Shown here piece by piece: positions 8,838 to 18,460 of a stretch of 64,000 bases of DNA. How positions within the stretch are numbered: position 1 is the stretch's first letter; the number at the start of each line of letters is the position of its first letter. The notes below the pieces were generated by a model, which had not been told where the DNA came from, made no database searches, and saw nothing but the letters and a program-made list of their open reading frames with translations. Origin of the DNA: Thermoanaerobacter uzonensis DSM 18761 (lineage in GTDB: Bacteria > Bacillota > Thermoanaerobacteria > Thermoanaerobacterales > Thermoanaerobacteraceae); the NCBI RefSeq assembly GCF_900129115.1, contig NZ_FQUR01000008.1, positions 186,001 to 250,000 of the forward strand. The letters are read 5' to 3'. The position numbers were made by a program, and so were the translations under genes.

Positions 8838-9689
8838 TTATCTTTCTGTAAGTTTGTCCCTCAATAAGTCAAAAAAATTGGTATTTTTTACTTTTATAAG
8901 ATTGGTATATTCATTGCTCTTTTTAATGTAAATTATATCTCTATAATCAAGTTTATATCCCTGTTGTCCGTCGGTTGTTATCATTAAATCTTGATTCTCT
9001 TCGCTTATTTCCAACCTGATGACATCATCTGGTGAAACTATTATAGATCTTGAATATAAAGTATGTGGACAGATAGGTGTTATTATTATAACTTCTACTG
9101 TAGGATATACAATAGGCCCCCCTGCTGAAAGTGAATAAGCAGTTGAACCAGTAGGAGTTGCAATTATTACTCCATCTGCTAAATAAGTATCTACATAGTT
9201 ATTATTGACATAGGCATTAATACGAGCCATTCTTGAAAAAGCTCCTCTTGTAATGACAATATCATTTAAAGCTCTAAAATTAATAATCTCCATATCATTT
9301 TTAACTACATTTGCCTCTAGCATCATCCTTTTTTCTACTGTATATTCTCCTTTATATATTTTATCTAAAGAAACAAACACCTCATTTACATCTACTTCCG
9401 TAAGAAATCCAAGATGACCTAAATTTACGGCGAAAATAGGCGTGTCAAAAGGCGCACAGAGCCTTGCAACATTTAAAATAGTACCATCTCCACCCAAGGC
9501 AATTATAAAGTCGCATTTACCATATATATCTGTAGATTTTCTACCGTATTCATCATAACCCATTTTAGACGCAACTATTTCGTTAAGATATGGTTCAGAA
9601 CTATGCTCCAATAGCCATTTTACTACAGATTTTGTCACTTCTAAGTCTTTATCTTTATTAATATTTGGAATTACACCGACTTTTTTCAT
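8838..9689 (-). CDS. nadK: NAD kinase
   Basis: 283 residues, normal for the family. It has the GGDGT catalytic motif at 66-70 followed by ILNVAR, the conserved NLGHLGFLTE stretch, and the glycine-rich TPTGSTAYSLSAGGP loop (about 178-192). It phosphorylates NAD to NADP in the cytoplasm. It lies between tlyA and argR in the conserved dxs-tlyA-nadK-argR-recN array and is probably transcribed with them. Confidence 0.97.
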   Translation of the reverse strand: MKKVGVIPNINKDKDLEVTKSVVKWLLEHSSEPYLNEIVASKMGYDEYGRKSTDIYGKCDFIIALGGDGTILNVARLCAPFDTPIFAVNLGHLGFLTEVDVNEVFVSLDKIYKGEYTVEKRMMLEANVVKNDMEIINFRALNDIVITRGAFSRMARINAYVNNNYVDTYLADGVIIATPTGSTAYSLSAGGPIVYPTVEVIIITPICPHTLYSRSIIVSPDDVIRLEISEENQDLMITTDGQQGYKLDYRDIIYIKKSNEYTNLIKVKNTNFFDLLRDKLTER

Positions 9690-9747
9690 TATAATATCAC
9701 CACATTTATCATATTCTACAAAAAAACAAATTTTCCTGCTAAAGATT

Positions 9748-10548
9748 TTATTTGTTCAAATTTTTAAAAGCCTCTTCTACAATTTTCGTAATGTCAAAAT
9801 TATGTTGTTTTCCAATTCCCTTTTTTCCGCAAATTAAATATTCTATATTGCCTTCTGCCCCTTTTATAGGAGAATAGGTAATACCTATTATACCGTAGTT
9901 AAACTTTTGAAACAAACTCACAATTTTTTCAATCACTTCCCTATGAACGGCAGGGTCTCTCACGACACCTTTTTTACCTACTTTTTCTCTCCCTGCTTCA
10001 AATTGAGGTTTTATTAAAGCTATCAAATCTCCCTCTGGTTTTAAAAATTTATCTGCAGAAGGTATAACAAGTTCAAGGGAGATAAAAGAAACATCTATTG
10101 TGATCATGTCCACTATTTCAGGCAATGTCTCTAAAAATCTTATATTAGTCTTTTCCATATTTATGACACGAGGGTCATTTCTTAAACTCCAATCCAATTG
10201 CCCGTATCCTACATCTACAGCATATACTTTCAAAGCACCGTGTTTTAAAAGGCAGTCAGTAAAACCTCCTGTGGAAGCTCCAATGTCTAAGGCAATCTTG
10301 CCAGTTACATTAATATTAAATGTTTCTATAGCTTTTTGTAACTTTAGCCCACCTCTACTGACATAAGGCAAAGAATTAGTTTTTACTTCAATTGAAGATT
10401 CTGTGTTGACAAACTCTCCAGCTTTTTCAATTTTCTTGCCATCAACATATACTTCTCCTGCCATAATAGAAGCTTTTGCTTTTTCTCTTGAGGAGAAAAG
10501 GCCTTTTTGAACAAGCAATACATCCAATCTTTCTTTTTTTGAAGCCAT
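9748..10548 (-). CDS. tlyA: TlyA family S4-domain rRNA methyltransferase
   Basis: 266 residues: an S4 RNA-binding domain (about 5-65) and a FtsJ-like Rossmann methyltransferase domain with the SAM loop LDIGASTGGFTDCLL near 92-106 and DVSFISL further on. TlyA-type enzymes 2'-O-methylate 16S (and in some species 23S) rRNA; homologues are often mislabelled haemolysin A. The ATG follows GAGG, which overlaps the dxs stop by translation coupling distance. Part of the isoprenoid and OLE gene run. Confidence 0.92.
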   Translation of the reverse strand: MASKKERLDVLLVQKGLFSSREKAKASIMAGEVYVDGKKIEKAGEFVNTESSIEVKTNSLPYVSRGGLKLQKAIETFNINVTGKIALDIGASTGGFTDCLLKHGALKVYAVDVGYGQLDWSLRNDPRVINMEKTNIRFLETLPEIVDMITIDVSFISLELVIPSADKFLKPEGDLIALIKPQFEAGREKVGKKGVVRDPAVHREVIEKIVSLFQKFNYGIIGITYSPIKGAEGNIEYLICGKKGIGKQHNFDITKIVEEAFKNLNK

Positions 10549-10550
10549 AT

Positions 10551-12413
10551 TTACCTCATTTCCTTATATTTTTGTAGTATAGTATTTGCGATAGACTCGG
10601 CATCTAAATTGTATTTTTTAAACAAGCTTTCTACATCTCCATGTTCTATAAATTTATCAGGAAATCCTAAGCATAAAACTGGTTTGTAAATTCCTTTCAA
10701 ATTTAAAAGCTCTAGTATAGCGTTTCCAACACCACCAGCTATTACATTGTCTTCCACTGTAACAATAAATTTAACTTTGTTTGAGATATCCAAGATCAGC
10801 TCTTCATCTAAAGGTTTGACAAATCTCAAATTTACAATAAATGGTTGTAAATCAGAAGCTTTTAAAATCTCTTTCGCTTCTAACACCTTCCCTACCATTC
10901 TTCCTAATGCAAAAATTGCTATTTCTGTTCCCTCAGATACTAACTCTGCTTTTCCAAACTCTATACTGCATTCTTTTGTAATATCAAATTCTCCTACTTT
11001 TCCCCTTGGATACCTTATGGCAACAGGGAAGTCAAGAGTCCTTGATAATTTAACCATTTCAACTAATTCATTTGCATCTTTGGGAGACATAATCGCTATA
11101 TTAGGAATTGGCCTTAAATAAGATAGGTCAAAAACTCCTTGATGAGTTTCTCCATCCTCTCCTACAATTCCCGCTCTATCAATTGCAAAAACAACAGGTA
11201 ATTTTTGTATACATACATCGTGTATAAGCTGGTCATAAGCTCTTTGTAAAAAGGTAGAATACACTGCAAAATAAGGTTTATATCCTTGTACTGCCATTCC
11301 TGCGGCAAAGGTAGTAGCATGCTGCTCTGCTATTCCTACATCAAAAAATCTTTCAGGAATCAATTTTGCAAAATGAATAAGCCCTGTTCCCTCTGGCATG
11401 GCAGCAGTTATTGCAACAATTTTGTCATCTTTTAATGCCATTTCAGTAAGAGTCTTTCCAAATACATCAGAATAAGTCGCCTGCCCCTCATTTACAAACT
11501 TACCTGTTTGTATGTCAAAAGGAGCTGCAGAATGAAACTTATCAGGAAATTTTTCTGCAAATTTATATCCTTTGCCTTTTTTTGTGATAACATGTACTAA
11601 AATAGGTCCTTTTATTTTCTTCGCTCTTTCTAAAACCTCTATAAGGCTATCAACATCATGTCCGTCAATAGGTCCTAAATATGTAAAACCCATCTCTTCA
11701 AAAAACATTCCTGGCACTAATAACTGTTTTACAGAATCTTTTATCCTTTCAATGTATTTATGAAGACTTTTCCCTATTGGAGGTACAATATTGAGTAAAT
11801 TATCAACCTCTTGTTTTAATTTATTATAGGTAGGATCAGTTCTAAGTTTACTTAAATACAAAGATAAGCTACCTACGTTTTCCGAAATAGACATCTCATT
11901 GTGATTTAGCACGACAATCAAATCCGTTTTAGACCTTCCTGCATTATTTAACGCTTCAAGAGCCATGCCACCTGTCAAAGCTCCATCACCGATTACCGCT
12001 ACAACAGAATATTTTTCACCCTTTAAATCTCTTGCTGTGGCGATACCCAATGCTGCAGATATAGAGGTGCTACTGTGACCTGCTCCAAATATATCATGCA
12101 CACTTTCCGCTCTTTTAATATAACCAGAAAGGCCATTGAATTTCCTCAAAGTATCAAACTGGTCTTTCCTACCTGTAAGCATTTTATGCACATAGCATTG
12201 ATGCCCTACATCCCAGATTATTTTGTCAACTGGCGAATTAAAAACATAGTGAAGTGCAACTGTAAGCTCAACGATTCCAAGATTTGAAGCTAAATGTCCA
12301 CCTGTTTTAGATACCTTTTCTACTAAAAACTGTCGTATTTCTTCGCAAAGCAGTGAAAAGTCCTTTTTGTCTAATTTTCTTAAATCATAAGGACTATCAA
12401 TTTGCTCAAGCAT
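10551..12413 (-). CDS. dxs: 1-deoxy-D-xylulose-5-phosphate synthase
   Basis: 620 residues, full length. Thiamine-pyrophosphate binding motif GDGALTGGMALEALN, conserved VGHQCYVHKMLTGR near 66-79, and in the pyrimidine domain the segment DVGIAEQHATTFAAGMA. It condenses pyruvate and glyceraldehyde-3-phosphate, the first step of the MEP isoprenoid pathway. The farnesyl diphosphate synthase gene ispA is upstream, separated by OLE RNA and oapA. Only about 10 bases separate dxs from oapA. Confidence 0.98.
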   Translation of the reverse strand: MLEQIDSPYDLRKLDKKDFSLLCEEIRQFLVEKVSKTGGHLASNLGIVELTVALHYVFNSPVDKIIWDVGHQCYVHKMLTGRKDQFDTLRKFNGLSGYIKRAESVHDIFGAGHSSTSISAALGIATARDLKGEKYSVVAVIGDGALTGGMALEALNNAGRSKTDLIVVLNHNEMSISENVGSLSLYLSKLRTDPTYNKLKQEVDNLLNIVPPIGKSLHKYIERIKDSVKQLLVPGMFFEEMGFTYLGPIDGHDVDSLIEVLERAKKIKGPILVHVITKKGKGYKFAEKFPDKFHSAAPFDIQTGKFVNEGQATYSDVFGKTLTEMALKDDKIVAITAAMPEGTGLIHFAKLIPERFFDVGIAEQHATTFAAGMAVQGYKPYFAVYSTFLQRAYDQLIHDVCIQKLPVVFAIDRAGIVGEDGETHQGVFDLSYLRPIPNIAIMSPKDANELVEMVKLSRTLDFPVAIRYPRGKVGEFDITKECSIEFGKAELVSEGTEIAIFALGRMVGKVLEAKEILKASDLQPFIVNLRFVKPLDEELILDISNKVKFIVTVEDNVIAGGVGNAILELLNLKGIYKPVLCLGFPDKFIEHGDVESLFKKYNLDAESIANTILQKYKEMR

Positions 12414-12422
12414 TTAAAACCC

Positions 12423-13010
12423 TCACTTTCTTTTTTTCCTTTTATTATTCTTATAATCTGGCAAAATTTTTATACCCATGTTTTTTTCTATCCAAGCAAG
12501 AATTACAGCAACTGTATAAACAATGGACTGGCTTTTAGCTATACCTATATTTTTACCAATAGCTTTTCCTCCAATTGTAATGGCAGATAATAAACCTCCT
12601 AAAATCGCAGTATAAAGAGAACCTTCGGGCCCCTCAAAAGCTAATTTTACAATTATTGCCATCAGAGCAGCACCAGAAACAATTCCAGAAATATCTCCTA
12701 CTACGTCATTACAAAAATTAGCCACCATATTAGCATTTCTAAGAAGTTTTATGCCTTCCTTTGCTCCAAATACTTTTTTAGCTGCCATTGCATGAAAAGG
12801 TTCTTCTCTACCTGAAATTACTGCTATACCTATTATATCAAAAACCACACCAATTAACACTATAAAACCAAGAATACAAAAGGCTACAAAGAGATTGCTT
12901 TTTTTTAATGCAATATCAGAAAAAAAATTTAATACGGTGGCAAGAAAAAAGGTTATAATAGTTATATGTAAAATCCACTTATAATTCGTATTTATATTTT
13001 TATTTTTCAT
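12423..13010 (-). CDS. oapA: OapA, OLE-associated membrane protein (CNNM/DUF21-like)
   Basis: 195 residues from the ATG at 13010, with AGGAGG upstream (spacing about 13, somewhat long). Several transmembrane segments (about 17-38, 48-70, 120-145, 148-175) and a DUF21/CNNM-like core with AVISGREEPFHAMAAKKVFG. The C-terminus is very basic (KNNKRKKRK). It lies directly downstream of OLE RNA between ispA and dxs, the hallmark position of OapA, which binds OLE RNA and brings it to the membrane. An open extension upstream of the ATG runs into the RNA gene and is not considered coding. Confidence 0.88.
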   Translation of the reverse strand: MKNKNINTNYKWILHITIITFFLATVLNFFSDIALKKSNLFVAFCILGFIVLIGVVFDIIGIAVISGREEPFHAMAAKKVFGAKEGIKLLRNANMVANFCNDVVGDISGIVSGAALMAIIVKLAFEGPEGSLYTAILGGLLSAITIGGKAIGKNIGIAKSQSIVYTVAVILAWIEKNMGIKILPDYKNNKRKKRK

Positions 13011-13040
13011 AATAAAAAAAAGACCTCCTAATATTATAGA

Positions 13041-13637
13041 GGCAAAGTGGTAGCATATTGGGTAAACTTTGCGGCTTAGGTCCAGTAGGATTTCCCAAGC
13101 GAGCACTGAACGTCGCCGTTCAGCGGTTCCCCTTTAAGCCCGCTTTTACCTTGTCACCAAAGGTAAGACTGGACTACCACTTAGTCCGCACCGTAATCCC
13201 CAATATGCCGCCCGACAAGACGCAGCCTAGGAGTTTTCCTCAACAGAGGAACCAACCCCTATCCTCTTTTGCAATTCGGGTTTCATCAGCAATAGCCAGT
13301 AATTCAAGAGCTCTTTGAATTATGGCTTACAACTGATATCCACCCGAATCACTCAAGGCAGGCTACACTGTCCGCAGCTTTATGGCCGCGAGACAGGTTC
13401 ATCCTACCCCGTAGCCCGTAAAAGCCACGCAAGTAGGTCTCCGCGGAGGAAGGGTCAACGCCCACATGCCATTGTGGATCGCCCCCCCTCCTTAACTCCC
13501 AGCACCAGCCCCCAACTGGGCGTTGAAAGCCAGCACCAGGAACTTCATCGATGTGCCCTTGACGGATTTTTAGGCCCGTCTTCGGGATTAGCGCCTCTGA
13601 CTAGGATACTGCACCACTTTGCCTTTCTTTTCAAGGT
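13041..13637 (-). ncRNA. ole: OLE RNA (ornate, large, extremophilic)
   Basis: A GC-rich, highly structured stretch of about 600 bases in an AT-rich genome, between ispA and oapA. The ends pair: GGCAAAGTGGTGCAGTAT at the RNA 5' side (from 13623) is complementary with few mismatches to ATATGCTACCACTTTGCC at the 3' side (to 13041). Several internal hairpins are visible. Size, closing stem, neighbours (xseA/B, ispA, oapA, dxs) and organism type match OLE RNA, which forms ribonucleoprotein complexes at the membrane and is linked to alcohol, cold and Mg2+ stress. The 5' end is placed from the promoter. Confidence 0.93.
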
Positions 13638-13643
13638 ATTTTA

Positions 13644-13673
13644 ATTATAACATAATAAAAAAGACAATATCAA
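13644..13673 (-). promoter_or_regulatory. SigA promoter of OLE RNA
   Basis: TTGATA (13668-13673) and TATAAT (13644-13649) are separated by 18 bases, and the -10 is extended by TG one base upstream. The predicted RNA start near 13637 is 14 bases before the OLE closing stem. This would let OLE RNA be made at a higher level than the flanking operon genes. Confidence 0.85.
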
Positions 13674-13765
13674 ACCTCTACAAAGTCGTTAAAAGGTTGC
13701 TACATTCCCTTAAATATCAAAAAACTCATTCCCTTTGAAAAGTATTGTCAATACTCCTTTATTCT

Positions 13766-14650
13766 TCAGTTTACTCTCTCAATTAAATAATTAGACAATT
13801 CTTTAAGAAAGAGCGCTTTTTCTCCAAACCTATCTAAAATCTTTATAGCATTCTGTGTAAGCTCTACAACCATCTCATGAGATTTTTCTAATCCAAAGAT
13901 ATTGACAAAAGTAAACTTGCCTTTTTCTTTATCACTACCTACTTTTTTACCCAATTTTTCCTCTTCTCCTATTACATCCAATATATCATCTTTTATTTGA
14001 AAGGCAAAACCTATTAAGCGGGCATATTCCCTTAAGGCATGAATATCTTCTTCTGTAGCACCAGCAATGTAAGCTCCTGCACAAACAGAGGCTTCTATCA
14101 AAGCCGCTGTTTTGTGTTCATGAATGAATTTTAATTCTTCATAGGTAAGCTCTGTGTTTTGTGAAAGTATATCTACCACTTGCCCACCAATAATTCCTTT
14201 ACATCCTGAGGCTGTCGCAATTTCATTGGTAGCTTTCAATATTCTTTCATAATCTTCAGGATGTTCTAAAGCATGTCTTACTAACACTTCATACCCTAAA
14301 TTTAAAAGTCCATCACCAGCTAAAATTGCTATAGCTTCTCCATAAACTTTGTGATTTGTGAGCTTTCCTCTTCTTAAATCATCATTATCCATGGCTGGAA
14401 GGTCATCGTGAATCAGAGAATAAGTATGAATAAGTTCAATCGCACAAGCTACAGGAAGAGCTTTTTTTATATCTCCTCCTAAAAGCTCACAAGAAGAAAG
14501 GCATAAAACTGGTCTTAACCTTTTCCCTCCCGCAAACACACTATATCTCATTGCTTCATAAATTATCTCTGGTTTTTCATCTATATCAAGTATTCTGTGT
14601 AGTTCTTTCTCAACAAGCTGTTGTTTTTCTCTTAACTTTTCTTTAAACAT
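13766..14650 (-). CDS. ispA: Farnesyl/geranylgeranyl diphosphate synthase
   Basis: 294 residues of the trans-prenyltransferase family. First aspartate-rich motif DDLPAMD at about 82-88, second motif DDILD at about 221-225, and the GGKRLRP substrate loop. It extends dimethylallyl diphosphate with isopentenyl diphosphate. The ATG at 14650 overlaps the end of xseB and has GAGGAGG upstream; an 11-codon in-frame extension lies wholly in xseB. The xseB-ispA-dxs order is conserved in Firmicutes, here interrupted by OLE RNA and oapA. Product chain length cannot be fixed from sequence. Confidence 0.95.
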   Translation of the reverse strand: MFKEKLREKQQLVEKELHRILDIDEKPEIIYEAMRYSVFAGGKRLRPVLCLSSCELLGGDIKKALPVACAIELIHTYSLIHDDLPAMDNDDLRRGKLTNHKVYGEAIAILAGDGLLNLGYEVLVRHALEHPEDYERILKATNEIATASGCKGIIGGQVVDILSQNTELTYEELKFIHEHKTAALIEASVCAGAYIAGATEEDIHALREYARLIGFAFQIKDDILDVIGEEEKLGKKVGSDKEKGKFTFVNIFGLEKSHEMVVELTQNAIKILDRFGEKALFLKELSNYLIERVN

Positions 14651-14870
14651 CCTTTTCCTCCTCTTTAAAATCAATTTCTTCATTTTCGTTGATGAGAAGG
14701 GTTATCTTTCCTTCAACCTCACTTAACCTTTTTTCTAATCTCTTAGAAATTTCAACACCTTCTTTAAATAAGTTAAAAGACTCTTCCAACATTAAATTTC
14801 CTTTTTCTAGTGTATTTACAATTTCTTCTAATCTCATCATTTCTTCTTCAAAAGTCAATTCCTCATTCAT
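14643..14870 (-). CDS. xseB: Exodeoxyribonuclease VII small subunit
   Basis: 75 residues, the normal size, with the family pattern [20 protein letters not shown] followed by [19 protein letters not shown]. Several copies assemble with XseA into the single-strand-specific exonuclease. It overlaps xseA by 8 bases and ispA by 8 bases, so translation is likely coupled. The C-terminus is unusually acidic ([15 protein letters not shown]). Confidence 0.95.
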   Translation of the reverse strand: MNEELTFEEEMMRLEEIVNTLEKGNLMLEESFNLFKEGVEISKRLEKRLSEVEGKITLLINENEEIDFKEEEKDV

Positions 14871-16068
14871 TCTCTTTCACCTCTTGTACAATCGCTTTAG
14901 CTTTGCCGTCTTTAAATAAGATTTTTATTTCATCATAAGGTTTTGTTTCTCTCACGGAGGAAACAACCTTTTCTTGTTTATTTAAAACAATTGTATAACC
15001 TCTTGTAAGCACTTTTAAAGGGCTCAAAGAATTCAACTTTTCTGCTAAAATTAAAAAATCATTTCTTTTATGTTGGTATATAGAAAGCATTTCATTGTAT
15101 AAAGAGGCTGTTAAATTTTCAACTTTATGCCTTAAAATTTCACTTTTCTTAATGGGGCTATTAAGATACAAAGCCCTTTTAAGCCCTTCAAATTCTTTTT
15201 TCTTGCGATTTAATTCAGCAGTCATCAATGTTAATAATTTCGTTTTTAATAAAAACAATTCCCTTTGGTAAACTTTTATGTCTGGTACTACAATTTCAGC
15301 AGCTGCAGAAGGGGTAGGAGCTCTCAAATCCGCCACAAAATCAGAAATAGTAAAGTCTGTCTCATGGCCTACAGCAGAAACAACTGGTATGCGAGATGCA
15401 TAAATACATCTTGCCACTTTTTCTTCATTGAAAGGCCAAATTTCTTCTAATGAACCTCCACCCCTTGCTAAAATAATTACATCAATGTCTTCCCTTTTGT
15501 TCAAAATTTGAAGAGCATTACATATTTCATTGGCGGCTGAGCTTCCTTGCACCAAAACAGGAACCACTAAAATGTCTACTGTTGGATTTCTCCTTCTCGA
15601 AATTGTTATTATATCTCGTATTACAGCCCCTGTTGGAGAAGTCACCACAGCAATTTTTTTAGGATGTTTAGGGATAGGTTCCTTTTTATCAGAATCAAAA
15701 AGTCCTTCTTTTTCCAGTTTCTCTTTAAGCTTATTAAAAGCAAGGTATAAAGCCCCAATACCCTCCGATTGAATAGACTGCACATAAAGCTGATAAGTAC
15801 CGCTTTTCTCATAAACTGTTATTCTACCTGTAGCAATCACCGACATACCGTCCTGCAAAGTAAAATTTAAAAGTCTACTATATTCATTAAACATCACACA
15901 CTTTAAAGAAGCTACTTCATCCTTTAAAGTAAAATATATTCCAGTGCTGTGATATTTTAAATTAGAGATTTCTCCTCTTACTCGGACATTTCTCAAAATT
16001 ATATCATTGTCCATCATTCTCTTGATATAGTCCGTTATCTCACTGACGTTAAGTGCTTTTAATTGCAT
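14863..16068 (-). CDS. xseA: Exodeoxyribonuclease VII large subunit
   Basis: 401 residues. N-terminal OB-fold (about 1-100) with [21 protein letters not shown]-type segment, then the nuclease domain containing [28 protein letters not shown] and [22 protein letters not shown], and a C-terminal helical part that binds XseB. It overlaps folD by 20 bases. Works with xseB in degrading single-stranded DNA in repair. Confidence 0.97.
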   Translation of the reverse strand: MQLKALNVSEITDYIKRMMDNDIILRNVRVRGEISNLKYHSTGIYFTLKDEVASLKCVMFNEYSRLLNFTLQDGMSVIATGRITVYEKSGTYQLYVQSIQSEGIGALYLAFNKLKEKLEKEGLFDSDKKEPIPKHPKKIAVVTSPTGAVIRDIITISRRRNPTVDILVVPVLVQGSSAANEICNALQILNKREDIDVIILARGGGSLEEIWPFNEEKVARCIYASRIPVVSAVGHETDFTISDFVADLRAPTPSAAAEIVVPDIKVYQRELFLLKTKLLTLMTAELNRKKKEFEGLKRALYLNSPIKKSEILRHKVENLTASLYNEMLSIYQHKRNDFLILAEKLNSLSPLKVLTRGYTIVLNKQEKVVSSVRETKPYDEIKILFKDGKAKAIVQEVKENE

Positions 16069-16882
16069 ATTTAAAAGCCTCCAGGGTGTTTTTAAGTATC
16101 ATAGCTGTCGTCACAGGCCCAACTCCTCCTGGAACTGGTGTTACATAAGAACACAAGTCTTTTACAGATTCAAAATTCGCGTCTCCATATATATTTCCAT
16201 CGTAAACGTTTATACCTGCATCTATAAGAATTGTCCCTTCTTTAATCATATCTCCCTTTACCAAATTCATTTTTCCGGCTGCCAACACCAAAATGTCTGC
16301 TTGTTTAGTATAATAAGCCAAATCTTTTGTCTTTGAATGGCATACCGTAACTGTACAATTTTTATCCAATAAAAGCTTAGCTACAGGTTTTCCTAAAATA
16401 TTGCTTCTGCCTATTACAACTGCGTGTTTTCCCTCAAATTGAGTATCAATACTTTCTAGAATATGTAAAATTGCTTTGGGAGTACAAGGAACAAAAAGAG
16501 GTTTTCCAGCAAAAAGCCTTCCCATATTATAATTAGATATACAATCAACGTCTTTATAAGGGTTTATAGTATCATAAACTAACTCGGCATTAAAGTTTTT
16601 AGGAAGAGGCATTTCTATCATTATGCCGTGGGTATTTTTATCTTCATTTAAAAACTTTAAGGTGTCAAAAAACTTCGACTCTTCACTTTCTGAAAAATAA
16701 TAGATTTCAGCCTCAATCCCAACATTTTCGCAAGCTTTAACTTTAGAGTTTGCATAAACCTTTGAAGACTCATCATCTCCAGCCATCAATATCGCTAATC
16801 TGGGCTTGTAACCAAACTCCTTTATCTCTCTTTTTACCTCTTCTCTTATCTTTTTGGAAATCTCCTTACCATCAATTATCAT
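16049..16882 (-). CDS. folD: FolD bifunctional methylene-THF dehydrogenase/cyclohydrolase
   Basis: 277 residues. Rossmann motif [15 protein letters not shown] in the middle, the [15 protein letters not shown] region, and the C-terminal signature [15 protein letters not shown]-like segment. It interconverts 5,10-methylene- and 10-formyl-tetrahydrofolate. It overlaps both nusB (11 bases) and xseA. Same nusB-folD-xseA-xseB order as in Bacillus. Confidence 0.96.
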   Translation of the reverse strand: MIIDGKEISKKIREEVKREIKEFGYKPRLAILMAGDDESSKVYANSKVKACENVGIEAEIYYFSESEESKFFDTLKFLNEDKNTHGIMIEMPLPKNFNAELVYDTINPYKDVDCISNYNMGRLFAGKPLFVPCTPKAILHILESIDTQFEGKHAVVIGRSNILGKPVAKLLLDKNCTVTVCHSKTKDLAYYTKQADILVLAAGKMNLVKGDMIKEGTILIDAGINVYDGNIYGDANFESVKDLCSYVTPVPGGVGPVTTAMILKNTLEAFKYAIKST

Positions 16883-17294
16883 TTGATTCTCCTTCCTCCA
16901 ATCCTTTATCTCTTACAAACGCTCCCAATAAACCGTTTATAAACACATGAGAATCTTCAGTACTGTATTTTTTAGCTATTTCTACTGCTTCGTTTATAGA
17001 AATATTTACAGGAATATTCCCGTATTGCATCTCATAAATGCTGCACCTTAAAATAGCCAAATCTATTTTGGGCATGCGATTAAGAGCCCAATTTTGAGAG
17101 TATTTTTCTATTTCCTTATCAATTTCTTCTAAATGTTCAATAGCCCCTATTACGGTATTTTCTATATACTCTTTTTGTTCGCCTGGGTCGTTTTCCTTAT
17201 AAAAATTCTCAAATATTTTGCTTATAGGTAACCTTGAAACGTCGTATTGATAAAGCATTTTTACAATCCATTCCCTGGCTTCAGTTCTGTTCAT
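16872..17294 (-). CDS. nusB: NusB transcription antitermination factor
   Basis: 140 residues, all-helical NusB fold, starting [18 protein letters not shown] and with the conserved [10 protein letters not shown] and [25 protein letters not shown] segments. It binds boxA with S10 during rRNA transcription. It heads the folD-xseA-xseB-ispA run. No clear strong promoter directly before it; a perfect 20-base inverted repeat lies upstream. Confidence 0.96.
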   Translation of the reverse strand: MNRTEAREWIVKMLYQYDVSRLPISKIFENFYKENDPGEQKEYIENTVIGAIEHLEEIDKEIEKYSQNWALNRMPKIDLAILRCSIYEMQYGNIPVNISINEAVEIAKKYSTEDSHVFINGLLGAFVRDKGLEEGESNDN

Positions 17295-17342
17295 TGTCCC
17301 AACTCCTTGAATTTTACTTCTTACATATATTGTACCATAACT

Positions 17343-17387
17343 CTACTTAAACTAACCCTCTGTCTAGCAGAGGGTTAGTTTAAGTAG
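17343..17387. terminator. Perfect 20-bp stem-loop between the Asp23 gene and nusB
   Basis: CTACTTAAACTAACCCTCTG and its exact complement flank a 5-base loop. It follows the Asp23 gene stop by few bases but lacks a clear T run on the minus strand, so termination may be incomplete or it may act as an RNA-stabilising or processing stem. Confidence 0.5.
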
Positions 17388-17392
17388 ATATT

Positions 17393-17797
17393 TTAATTTT
17401 CCTCTTCTTTAACTTGCTGTTGTTTTTTATTTTCCTTATCCATATTTACCCCTTGAACGTGAATATTGACTTCAACAACTTTTAATCCTGTCATATTTTC
17501 TACAGCATTTTTAACATTTTCTTGTACATTCCAAGCTACTTCTGGAATTCTAACACCATAATCTACAATTAAATACAAATCTATTGATACTTCTTTTTCT
17601 CCCAGCTCTACTTTTACACCTTTACCTAGATTCTTTCTTCCTAACATTTCAGAAAGTCCGTTTACGACTCCCCCGCTCATTCCAGTTACTCCAGGTACTT
17701 CCGTTGCCGCCAAGCCTGCAATTACACTAACTACTTCTTCAGAGATTTTAATAGTTCCTAACTCTTGATTTTCATTTGAATTTACATTTTCTTCCAT
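17393..17797 (-). CDS. Asp23/Gls24 family envelope protein
   Basis: 134 residues of the Asp23 family: GTIKISEEVVSVIAGLAATEVPGV, then SIDLYLIVDYGVRIPEVAWNVQENVK and a closing VNIHVQGV. In other Firmicutes these soluble proteins cluster at the membrane and respond to envelope stress. The ATG at 17797 has GGGGGTG 7 bases before it. The tail is rich in K, Q and E. It stands between spoIIIAH and nusB, a usual Clostridial and Thermoanaerobacter location. A TATAAT with a weak -35 lies at 17857-17862. Confidence 0.88.
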   Translation of the reverse strand: MEENVNSNENQELGTIKISEEVVSVIAGLAATEVPGVTGMSGGVVNGLSEMLGRKNLGKGVKVELGEKEVSIDLYLIVDYGVRIPEVAWNVQENVKNAVENMTGLKVVEVNIHVQGVNMDKENKKQQQVKEEEN

Positions 17798-17896
17798 AAA
17801 TTTCACCCCCTTAAAAATCAAAAATTTTTTAGAGAAAATAAATATTTGTCAAATAAATTATATCATAATTGTAGTTACAAAAACAATTAAGTTTTC

Positions 17897-18442
17897 TTAT
17901 TCCAGCCTCGTCATAATTTTTATATTATCTAATGAGACTCCTGTCTGCCTGGAGACAATATCTACAATTTGTGCCACTTCTTCTTCTGACAGTTTATCTG
18001 CCTGTACAATTACATTTACTATTCCATTATCTATCATCACAACTGCATCTTGAAACCCCTTAGCTTTTATCAAATTTTCTATTATCATCTCTTGATTTGT
18101 TATTTCTGTAAGTTTTATTATTTGCCTTTGAGCTTCGTCTCTTGTCGCTTCACTGGTATTTTTATTTTCTACTATTTCCTTTAAAGCATCAATACTTCTA
18201 CTTCTATTTATTTCTCTTTCTTCTCTATAAGTAGTAAATATTCCAGTGAAAAGTTTATCTTTTTCTGTACTAGTTTCCTTTGCAGAAGAAGTACTTGTTT
18301 GAATAACTTGTGAATTCTGACTGTACCCATTTTTAGCAGCTTCTTCTTTTTTATTGGTATACCCATAGTTTAAAACAAAAGCAATAGCAATTAGCAAGAC
18401 AAGGGATATAATCGCTATAAGCTTTTTTCTCATATAGACCAT
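17897..18442 (-). CDS. spoIIIAH: SpoIIIAH, engulfment channel protein
   Basis: 181 residues. One N-terminal transmembrane helix (about 7-26), a low-complexity S/T/E/K linker, then a YscJ/FliF-like ring-building domain (about 90-180) with TRDEAQRQIIKLTE and a closing VDIVSRQTGVSLDNIKIM. In the mother-cell membrane it forms a ring that meets SpoIIQ across the intermembrane space. Last gene of the spoIIIA operon. GAGGAG lies 5 bases before the ATG. Confidence 0.95.
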   Translation of the reverse strand: MVYMRKKLIAIISLVLLIAIAFVLNYGYTNKKEEAAKNGYSQNSQVIQTSTSSAKETSTEKDKLFTGIFTTYREEREINRSRSIDALKEIVENKNTSEATRDEAQRQIIKLTEITNQEMIIENLIKAKGFQDAVVMIDNGIVNVIVQADKLSEEEVAQIVDIVSRQTGVSLDNIKIMTRLE

Positions 18443-18460
18443 AAAAACTCCTCCTCATTC

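Noticed and set aside
13058-13644. Two plus-strand open frames of 86 and 109 codons
   Set aside because: They lie antisense within OLE RNA. Proline- and serine-rich translations reflect the GC-rich RNA gene, with no ribosome sites.
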